Positions 7,069 to 11,717 of a stretch of DNA of 11,717 nt are shown here, piece by piece. Position numbers and translations under genes: made by a program. The first letter of the stretch is position 1. Every line of letters begins with the position of its first letter. This DNA is from an uncultured Prevotellaceae bacterium. Lineage in GTDB: Bacteria > Bacteroidota > Bacteroidia > Bacteroidales > Bacteroidaceae. The stretch is taken from the NCBI GenBank assembly GCA_946403615.1, contig CAMJAO010000037.1:1-11717 (forward strand), written 5' to 3'. Under the pieces are notes generated by a model. That model worked only from the letters and a program-made list of their open reading frames with translations, was not told the origin of the DNA and did not search any database.

Positions 7069-8991
7069 CTAATCCTCCTTCTCTTTGGGAGGGTCGGGGC
7101 GGTTTACTATTTTATCTATTCTCTTAATGATGCGGTTGTTGGTCTGGCGGATGGATTGCAGGTCGCGGTAGAGACGCAGGCGGAAGCGCCACATACGCAA
7201 ATAGAAGAACGCACCCACTGGCACCACAATAAACGACAGGATATTGAGCCATTTCCGCTCAAACGGCCGAGTGTGGGCCTTCACCGTGACAAAGGGATAT
7301 TTCGACAGTTGTGTGAGGATGGCCTTGTCGCGGGTGTTGCTCAAATCTTCTATCACCACCTCCATTTCCTCGTCGATACGCGCCATCTCATTGTCGGGCT
7401 TGTATTTGAAGAACACCTTGATGATGTTGGGCGGTGACTTAAGGTTGTGATCGTGAGCATAAGCCACGACGTCGTCGTTCATGCGCACCAGACGCTCGCG
7501 GTCGGTTACGTAGTCGGGGTCGTTGATGATGACCTCCTTGCCCATGACCGTGCGTTTACGGCGAAGGCCGAACATCCGCATCATCAGGTCGCGGTAGGCG
7601 TCTAAATTGAACACTGCCGAGTCGTTATTAGCCTTATAGGTGACGAAGACTGCCAACGGCGCGAGTACCGCCGTGGCAAGTGTCTTTCCAAACCATACGG
7701 TCCAAATGCCGCTTCTCGCCATACGGAACCCCATGTTGTCGAGGATATAGAACACGATGAACACCAGCACCGACACGATGATGGGCACACCGAGTCCGCC
7801 TCTGCGGATGATGGCTCCGAGCGGCGCACCTATAAAGAAGAAGATGAGGCACGAAAGGGAGAGAGTGAATTTGTTGATGGCCTCAATTTTGTGCTGGCGT
7901 ATCCACCGGTCGCCGTCTTCTGTGATGAGACTCTTGTACTCCAGTTCGGTGGCCATCTGCTGTGCCCTGTTGTGCGCGGCATTCACGGCTGCCCGCCTCT
8001 TATCCACATTCAACCGTTGATAAAGCGTATCGAAAACTACCGTCTTCGCATCTTTGAGGGCTCTGAGCGAATCATTGCGGTTGAAACCGGGCAAGTCGAA
8101 ATACATCCGCTTGCCTTCGATATAATACACCCGTCCGATAGAGTCGTACTGGTGATTAAGCGAATCGACGTCGTGATTGATTTTTAAGAGGCTTTTCGCT
8201 TGTGCCCGCTGGCCCATGACGCCATTGTCGAGATTGATGTCGGAGTCGAAATCGAGCACGATGGTCTTCTGCCAGAACGTCTCACGGCGGTAAGGCACCG
8301 ACGCACTGTTGGCCAACTCCTGCGAGCGCATGTTCTCAAACCATTCTCCGCTGTAGAGATTAAGCAACAGGTGTTTCTTCTCGGCGGTCGACTGCAAACT
8401 GCCCGAGTCGGCCAAGATGATGGCGGCGTCCTCGTAACTGCCCGTCATACGGTAGATCATGATGCCATAAAGCATGCCACGATCCAGGTCCTTTTTCTGG
8501 ACATAGATATTACACTGGGGTATGCCATCGTAGAACACGCCCTCGGGAATCTCCAATTCGGGGTTTTTCTGCTTCATGGCCATCAGCAGTTGAGCCATCT
8601 TGTCGTTTGCCATCGGGCCGATGTTGTTCTGGAAATAGAACGAGCCGCAAGCGATGAGCAACACGACGAACGCCAGAGGCTTCAATGTCTGCATCAGTGA
8701 GATGCCGGCCGCCTTGATGGCAGTGAGTTCAGAACTCTCACCCAAGTTGCCGAAAGTGATGAGCGATGACAACAGGATAGCCAACGGCAACGCCTGCGGC
8801 ACCATCATCAGCGACATGTACCAGAAGAACTGGCCCAGCACGTCGAGGGTCAGTCCCTTGCCGATGAGTGTGTCGATGTATTGCCACACGAACTGCATCA
8901 TCAGCACGAACAATGCGATGAAGAACGTGCCGATGAAGAGCAGTGCGAACTGCTTAAATACGAATATGTATAATTTTTTAATGCGAAGCAT
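7069..8991 (-). CDS. LptF/LptG-family (YjgP/YjgQ) permease with C-terminal extension
   Basis: This is a predicted inner-membrane component of the lipopolysaccharide transport ABC exporter, which works with LptB. Three helices lie at about residues 12-32, 55-82 and 103-120, followed by a large periplasmic domain (about 125-370) and three more helices at about 373-395, 401-420 and 430-451. Family motifs are ESSELTAIKAAGISL (85-99) and IGAPLGAIIRRGGLGVPI (387-404). The protein is 640 residues, against about 360 for E. coli LptF or LptG. The extra roughly 190 C-terminal residues are charged and include a likely seventh helix (about 582-599) and a basic tail. The frame is open to 9060, but ATG 8989-8991 gives the normal MLRIKKLYIFVFKQF start. 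It overlaps the phosphatase gene by 14 nt, implying translational coupling. Whether it is LptF or LptG is not decided. Confidence 0.9.
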   Translation of the reverse strand: MLRIKKLYIFVFKQFALLFIGTFFIALFVLMMQFVWQYIDTLIGKGLTLDVLGQFFWYMSLMMVPQALPLAILLSSLITFGNLGESSELTAIKAAGISLMQTLKPLAFVVLLIACGSFYFQNNIGPMANDKMAQLLMAMKQKNPELEIPEGVFYDGIPQCNIYVQKKDLDRGMLYGIMIYRMTGSYEDAAIILADSGSLQSTAEKKHLLLNLYSGEWFENMRSQELANSASVPYRRETFWQKTIVLDFDSDINLDNGVMGQRAQAKSLLKINHDVDSLNHQYDSIGRVYYIEGKRMYFDLPGFNRNDSLRALKDAKTVVFDTLYQRLNVDKRRAAVNAAHNRAQQMATELEYKSLITEDGDRWIRQHKIEAINKFTLSLSCLIFFFIGAPLGAIIRRGGLGVPIIVSVLVFIVFYILDNMGFRMARSGIWTVWFGKTLATAVLAPLAVFVTYKANNDSAVFNLDAYRDLMMRMFGLRRKRTVMGKEVIINDPDYVTDRERLVRMNDDVVAYAHDHNLKSPPNIIKVFFKYKPDNEMARIDEEMEVVIEDLSNTRDKAILTQLSKYPFVTVKAHTRPFERKWLNILSFIVVPVGAFFYLRMWRFRLRLYRDLQSIRQTNNRIIKRIDKIVNRPDPPKEKED

Positions 8992-9835
8992 TCTTGTCAA
9001 ACTTGAGGACCATCTTACCGATGTATGCGCCATGTTTGCCATTCTGGTCAATAGGCACATTGCGCCCGTCTAAGTCCTTGACGTAACGCAGTTCCTCAAA
9101 AAAGGTATGTGAGTGACCGCCCAGCACCAAGTCGATGCCATGGCTGCCGGCCACCATTTCCTGGTCGTTAGCACCGTTGTGCTTGTCCCAACCCAGATGC
9201 GAGATGCAGATGACCAAGTCGCACTTTTTCTTTTTCAGCAACTGCGTCATCTCATTGGCTTTGGCTATGGGGTCGAGATAGGTCAGACCCTGACATTTGT
9301 CTTCATCCACCAGCCCCTCCATCTTCGGGCAGAGGGCGAAAACTCCAATCTTCAGTCCGTTGCGCTTGAGTATCAGGTAGGGCTTGACGATTGATTTCAA
9401 CTCTGTGTTGCCAAAATCGTAGTTGGAGCAGACAATGGGGAAATTGGCCATACGGAACAGCCGGACCATGTTTTCCACACCGAAATCGAACTCATGGTTG
9501 CCGATAGTAGAGGCATCTATGCCCATCTCATTCATCAACTTGATTTCCACATCGCCCTGATAGATGGTATAGAAGGGTGATCCCTGACAGAAATCGCCAC
9601 TGTCGAAATAGAGCAGGTCGGGATGCGCCAGACGCTCCTGACGCAACATTTCGATGCGGCGCATGAAACCGCCTTTTCCGGCGACATCGCCCTTCTCCTT
9701 GACGTTGACGCTCAGCGGGTCGATGCAACTGTGGGTGTCATTGCTGTGCAGTATGAGCAGTTCCTTGGTCTGCGCACCTGCGGTCAGAGCCATGAACAGG
9801 CACACAGCGGCTGTGATGATATATCTCTTTGTCAT
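8978..9835 (-). CDS. Secreted metallophosphatase, N-terminal half of UshA-type 5'-nucleotidase
   Basis: This 285-residue protein has a signal peptide (residues 1-21, cleavage likely after AGA) and a complete calcineurin-like metallophosphatase domain. Metal-site motifs are in order: HSNDTHS (30-36, Asp33 and His35), FDSGDFCQGSPF (77-88, Asp78), GNHEFDFG (112-119, Asn113 and His114), ISHLG (211-215) and GGHSHT (239-244). These match the N-terminal domain of UshA/5'-nucleotidases, which hydrolyse nucleotides or related phosphoesters outside the cytoplasm. The substrate-binding C-terminal domain of that family is absent here but is encoded by the gene just upstream, 3 nt away. The 3' end overlaps the permease start by 14 nt. 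No frameshift joins the two halves: both have their own signal peptides. The exact substrate is unknown. Confidence 0.92.
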   Translation of the reverse strand: MTKRYIITAAVCLFMALTAGAQTKELLILHSNDTHSCIDPLSVNVKEKGDVAGKGGFMRRIEMLRQERLAHPDLLYFDSGDFCQGSPFYTIYQGDVEIKLMNEMGIDASTIGNHEFDFGVENMVRLFRMANFPIVCSNYDFGNTELKSIVKPYLILKRNGLKIGVFALCPKMEGLVDEDKCQGLTYLDPIAKANEMTQLLKKKKCDLVICISHLGWDKHNGANDQEMVAGSHGIDLVLGGHSHTFFEELRYVKDLDGRNVPIDQNGKHGAYIGKMVLKFDKNASH

Positions 9836-9838
9836 GAT

Positions 9839-10603
9839 TTAGTCCTCCACTTTGATTCGTCCGTCTAATTCTCCATTGACCAGTTCACCCTGCTGCGCCT
9901 TCTCGCGGAAATAGCGCATGATGATTTCGCGGTTCAGGTCCTTGTCCTGATCCGGCATTTTGATGTCAGTGCCGCTTTTGAAAGCGGTCATGTCGTCATT
10001 GCCTTTCGACACATAGTCGATGGTAGCGATGCGGTACTGACGTGCGGGGTCGATGTCCTGACCGCCTATCTGCACCGATTTCAGTTTATTGTCGGAGGTG
10101 ATGACCATGCGCACCTCGCGGCTCACGCCCTCGCCTCCGCGGCTGGCTATCTGCTCCATCAGTTCACGCACCTTGGCACCGGTGAGGGTGACAAACGCCA
10201 CCTTATTCTCAAAAGGAGCCACATTCACCACGTCGCCGATGGTCACGTCGCCTGCTGGCAGCGAGGCTCTCATACCACCTATATTATATACGCCGAAGTC
10301 AGGTTTCTCGTCATAGAATTTACCCGACCACACCATGATGTCGGTGAGCAGGTTCGACAAGGGGCTCTCTGGTTTGTAAGCGTCGAGGTAGGAGGCTGTG
10401 CGGCCCACCACGGGTTTCATCAATTCGTCGACCTTGGTGCGGTAAGGAGCCATCAACTGGTCCACCGCGGGGTTGGCGACATCGTAGCGGCTGTCAACAG
10501 CGATGCGCGTGCGCTCCACACCTGTGAGGTGGTAATGCGCGGTGCGACATCCCGTAAGCAGCAGAGCCGCTATCATGGTCATCAGGAGGATTGTTTTTCT
10601 CAT
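9839..10603 (-). CDS. Lipoprotein with 5'-nucleotidase C-terminal domain
   Basis: This 254-residue protein begins with a lipoprotein signal ending in LLLTGC, Cys19. The frame is open to 10654, but the start at 10601-10603 puts the signal peptide at the N-terminus and avoids reading back into the tRNA terminator. Residues about 60-215 match the substrate-binding C-terminal domain of UshA-type nucleotidases: PLSNLLTDIM (81-90), NIGGMRASLPAGDVTIGDV (107-125), VAPFENKV (128-135) and YRIATIDYVSKGNDD (190-204). In UshA two aromatic residues stack on the base; Phe131 and Tyr197 are the likely equivalents. There is no catalytic metal site, so alone it should bind but not hydrolyse. It comes first in the operon, before the catalytic half. 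A complex of the two proteins is inference. Confidence 0.9.
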   Translation of the reverse strand: MRKTILLMTMIAALLLTGCRTAHYHLTGVERTRIAVDSRYDVANPAVDQLMAPYRTKVDELMKPVVGRTASYLDAYKPESPLSNLLTDIMVWSGKFYDEKPDFGVYNIGGMRASLPAGDVTIGDVVNVAPFENKVAFVTLTGAKVRELMEQIASRGGEGVSREVRMVITSDNKLKSVQIGGQDIDPARQYRIATIDYVSKGNDDMTAFKSGTDIKMPDQDKDLNREIIMRYFREKAQQGELVNGELDGRIKVED

Positions 10604-10619
10604 AACAGTCGTATTTTTA

Positions 10620-10638
10620 ATAAAAGGTTTCCTTTTAT
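10620..10638. repeat. Perfect 8-bp inverted repeat in leader of the lipoprotein gene
   Basis: ATAAAAGG (10620-10627) and CCTTTTAT (10631-10638) flank TTT. It lies 17 nt upstream of the lipoprotein ATG, right after the tRNA terminator candidate. It could be a leader stem-loop or an operator half-site pair; nothing in the sequence decides. Confidence 0.4.
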
Positions 10639-10639
10639 G

Positions 10640-10677
10640 AAAAAAAGCACTCACGAACCGAAATCCGCAAATGCTTT
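10640..10677 (-). terminator. Probable intrinsic terminator of the tRNA gene
   Basis: On the minus strand AAAGCA (10672-10677) pairs with TGCTTT (10644-10649), with a weaker inner CGGA/TTCG stem, and a run of seven T follows (10640-10646). It starts 13 nt after the mature tRNA end. Read-through could still supply the lipoprotein operon, since I see no TAnnTTTG box between this point and the lipoprotein start. Confidence 0.55.
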
Positions 10678-10689
10678 ATCACGCCCCAG

Positions 10690-10763
10690 TAGCGGGAGCC
10701 GGGATTGAACCGGCGACCTCATGATTATGAATCATGCGCTCTAACCAGCTGAGCTATCCCGCC
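10690..10763 (-). tRNA. tRNA with CAU anticodon, probably elongator tRNA-Met
   Basis: A full cloverleaf folds from 74 nt: acceptor GGCGGGA/TCCCGCT, D-stem GCTC/GAGC, anticodon stem CATGA/TCATG with loop TTCATAA (anticodon CAU at 10727-10729), and T-stem GCCGG/CCGGC around TTCAATC. The discriminator is A and CCA is not encoded. The anticodon stem lacks the three G-C pairs of initiator tRNA, and position 1 pairs as G-U with 72 rather than the initiator C-A mismatch, so it is not the initiator. An Ile2 tRNA (lysidine-modified CAU) cannot be fully excluded, but the body resembles elongator Met. Confidence 0.93.
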
Positions 10764-10784
10764 ATCATATCTGTTTAGCGGGTG

Positions 10785-10815
10785 CAAAGGTAACATAATC
10801 TTTTTATTCTCCAAA
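10785..10815 (-). promoter_or_regulatory. Promoter of the tRNA gene
   Basis: The minus strand has TACCTTTG (10785-10792), matching TAnnTTTG, and a -33 TTTG (10812-10815) with a 19-nt spacer. This is a textbook Bacteroidota promoter, placed about 22 nt upstream of the mature tRNA 5' end. Confidence 0.75.
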
Positions 10816-10830
10816 AAATATTTTGTGTTT

Positions 10831-10864
10831 TTTGCCTCATATTCCATTTTTTTCATTATTTTTG
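10831..10864 (+). promoter_or_regulatory. Promoter of the START-like gene
   Basis: TTTG (10831-10834) and TATTTTTG (10857-10864, TAnnTTTG) are 22 nt apart. Transcription would start near 10870, about 30 nt before the ATG. It is divergent from the tRNA promoter, with only 15 nt between the two -33 elements. Confidence 0.6.
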
Positions 10865-10899
10865 TAGCGGAATAATCTCTTTACCTTAACGATTAGCGT

Positions 10900-11298
10900 A
10901 TGGAAAAACAGAAAATATACATAGAACATTCCCTCAAATCAAAATCAGCAAACATCATCTGGCAAGCCATCAGCAGCGAGGGAGGATTGTCGAAATGGAT
11001 AGCCGACAAAGTGGTGGAAGAGCAAGACGCTTTCCAGTTCACATGGGGCGCACCATGGAGCCATCACGAGACCAGAAGGGCATTTATAATAAATAAGGTG
11101 AAAAACAGTTATATCCTTCTTAAATGGGAAGACGAGGATGATCCCGAGGCCTATCTGGAGATGCGCATGACCAAAAACGACCTGACCGGCGACTATGTGC
11201 TCCACATCACCGACTTCGCTTATGACGAGGATCTTGACTGGCTCCACTCCGTCTGGGACCGCAACTTCGAGACCATGGGAAGGACTATGGGGTTGTAA
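10900..11298 (+). CDS. START-like domain protein
   Basis: This 132-residue protein has no signal peptide or membrane helix and should be cytosolic. It reads as a small START/SRPBCC-like fold: an N-terminal strand (KIYIEHSLKS), the helix pair SANIIWQAISSEGGLSKWIA with the GLSKW turn seen in AHSA1-type proteins, a middle beta-sheet (about residues 40-100: FQFTWG, RRAFIINKVKN, YILLKWE, YLEMRMTKN, YVLHITDFA) and a C-terminal helix (DWLHSVWDRNFETMGRTMGL). Such folds make a hydrophobic pocket, but no ligand is known to me for this group. Its basis is family resemblance from memory, not a search. It is the only plus-strand gene in the main part of the window and stands as a single-gene unit. Confidence 0.85.
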   Translation: MEKQKIYIEHSLKSKSANIIWQAISSEGGLSKWIADKVVEEQDAFQFTWGAPWSHHETRRAFIINKVKNSYILLKWEDEDDPEAYLEMRMTKNDLTGDYVLHITDFAYDEDLDWLHSVWDRNFETMGRTMGL

Positions 11299-11313
11299 CA
11301 ATACCCACCCATA

Positions 11314-11330
11314 CCCTCCCAAAGGGAGGG
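11314..11330. repeat. Hairpin CCCTCCC-AAA-GGGAGGG after the START-like gene
   Basis: A perfect 7-bp stem with a 3-nt loop lies 15 nt past the stop codon. The following plus-strand sequence is A/G-rich with no T-run, so it is at best a weak terminator. It resembles the pyrimidine/purine hairpin at 5716-5731. Confidence 0.55.
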
Positions 11331-11417
11331 AGAAGAAACGCGTCTATCGGTTCGGTCAGAACCTGGGGTCGGCGGCCGAAGGGTAAGCCAATTGCAATCC
11401 GACCGCTTTGAATATCA

Positions 11418-11430
11418 GCATTTGTAATGC
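11418..11430. repeat. 13-nt palindrome, GCATT/AATGC arms
   Basis: GCATT (11418-11422), centre TGT, AATGC (11426-11430). Its reverse complement differs from the 11483-11495 element at three positions, two of which are a compensated base pair. Confidence 0.55.
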
Positions 11431-11452
11431 GAGAGAATATAAAACTTTTTGC

Positions 11453-11465
11453 GGATTAAAAATCC
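11453..11465. repeat. 13-nt palindrome, GGATT/AATCC arms
   Basis: GGATT (11453-11457), centre AAA, AATCC (11461-11465). It has the same arms as the core of the larger element at 11476-11502 but a different centre. Confidence 0.55.
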
Positions 11466-11475
11466 TTATACTCCA

Positions 11476-11502
11476 TTCGGTCGGATTGCAAATCCGACCG
11501 AA
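11476..11502. repeat. 27-nt perfect palindrome with GGATT/AATCC core
   Basis: TTCGGTCGGATT (11476-11487), centre GCA, AATCCGACCGAA (11491-11502): 12 paired bases, no mismatch. No T-run follows on either strand. The strength of the stem and the shared core with 5650-5671 point to a repeat family, not a lone terminator. Confidence 0.75.
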
Positions 11503-11627
11503 CTTATGATAGAACTTATCACGGCAACGGGGAATTTGACCTGTGTCAAAAGCATTCGGCGGGATTTTGTAAAACTTTGATATACAACTAATTAGATTTA
11601 GCGTTTGTGTCAACTGCCTGACGGGGG

Positions 11628-11658
11628 TTGCAAAATGATTGTTTTCTGATTACCTTTG
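11628..11658 (+). promoter_or_regulatory. Promoter of the gene at the right edge
   Basis: TTG (11628-11630) and TACCTTTG (11651-11658, TAnnTTTG) are separated by 20 nt. Transcription would start near 11664, leaving a leader of only about 13 nt. A 9-bp inverted repeat, GATTGTTTT (11637-11645) and AAAACAATC (11662-11670), brackets the -7 box. Confidence 0.7.
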
Positions 11659-11676
11659 CAAAAAACAATCCAAGAT

Positions 11677-11717
11677 ATGAAAAAATCATTTTTAATCATG
11701 TTGCTGTCCGTATTGGG
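11677..11717 (+). CDS. Start of a secreted or membrane protein gene (partial)
   Basis: Only the first 13 codons plus two bases are in the window, reading MKKSFLIMLLSVL. Two lysines followed by a hydrophobic run is the start of a signal peptide. The strong promoter just upstream supports a real gene. The product cannot be named. Confidence 0.7.
   Translation, partial: MKKSFLIMLLSVL

Larger units (their letters stand above)
11299..11676. other. Noncoding region rich in short palindromes
   Basis: I see no credible gene here. It holds the CCCTCCC hairpin (11314-11330), a small TCGGC/GCCGA palindrome (11369-11379), a degenerate half-copy of the GGATT palindrome (ATTGCAATCCGACCG at 11391-11405), three intact 13-nt palindromes (listed separately), then about 125 nt of plain A/T-rich sequence leading to the promoter of the last gene. 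Confidence 0.6.

Noticed and set aside
6180..7437. Long plus-strand open frames opposite ribBA and the permease 3' end
   Set aside because: Both strands stay open because of codon bias; the minus-strand genes carry full sets of conserved residues, and the plus-strand translations carry none.
8992..9060. N-terminal extension of the permease to 9060
   Set aside because: It would overlap the phosphatase gene by 83 nt and put a non-hydrophobic tail before the first membrane helix; the ATG at 8991 is better.
11356..11613. Minus-strand 85-codon open frame
   Set aside because: It is built largely from the palindromic repeats and has no domain, promoter or neighbour support.
11299..11676. CRISPR array or IS remnant
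   Set aside because: The repeats are short palindromes at irregular spacing with no unique equal-length spacers, and no transposase fragment or terminal inverted repeats with a target duplication are visible.

Overview
The window looks like chromosomal core DNA of a Bacteroidota species, most likely a Prevotellaceae/Bacteroidales relative. Three things point there. Several promoters match the phylum-specific pattern (a -33 TTTG and a -7 TAnnTTTG). Genes start without clear Shine-Dalgarno sequences. The gene set is the Bacteroidales TonB-ExbB-ExbD-ExbD cluster followed by a PstS-like lipoprotein, next to RibBA and a long LptF/LptG-type permease. The species call is inference from sequence style; no database was searched.

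Layout, left to right. Positions 1-4012, minus strand, hold an energy-transduction operon read as exbB, exbD, exbD, tonB, then a PstS-like lipoprotein cut by the left edge. A likely exbB promoter sits at 4144-4151, with a hairpin at the predicted 5' end of the mRNA. Positions 4248-5441, minus, encode a class I PLP aminotransferase of the aspartate aminotransferase type, with its own promoter. Positions 5442-5741 are intergenic and hold palindromic hairpins. Positions 5742-6950, minus, encode bifunctional RibBA of riboflavin synthesis. Positions 7069-10603, minus, hold a tight three-gene run: a lipoprotein equal to the C-terminal domain of a UshA-type 5'-nucleotidase, a secreted metallophosphatase equal to its N-terminal domain, and an LptF/LptG-family permease whose start overlaps the phosphatase gene. 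Positions 10690-10763, minus, are a tRNA with a CAU anticodon and its own promoter and probable terminator. Divergently, 10900-11298, plus, encodes a small START-like protein. Positions 11299-11676 are noncoding and rich in short palindromes. At 11677 a new plus-strand secreted-protein gene begins and runs off the end.

How the parts work together. ExbB and the two ExbDs form the proton-driven motor, and TonB carries the energy to outer-membrane TonB-dependent transporters. The LptF/G-type permease belongs to lipopolysaccharide export. The two nucleotidase-domain proteins are predicted to act outside the cytoplasm on nucleotides or other phosphoesters. RibBA and the aminotransferase are housekeeping metabolism.

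I found no phage, IS, CRISPR, defence or biosynthetic cluster, and no clear new system. The items most worth a second look are: a dispersed family of 12-13 nt palindromes with compensatory changes (5640-5682 and 11418-11502); the UshA domains split into two genes in reversed order; two ExbD paralogues with unrelated large periplasmic inserts; and an inverted repeat bracketing the promoter at the right edge.
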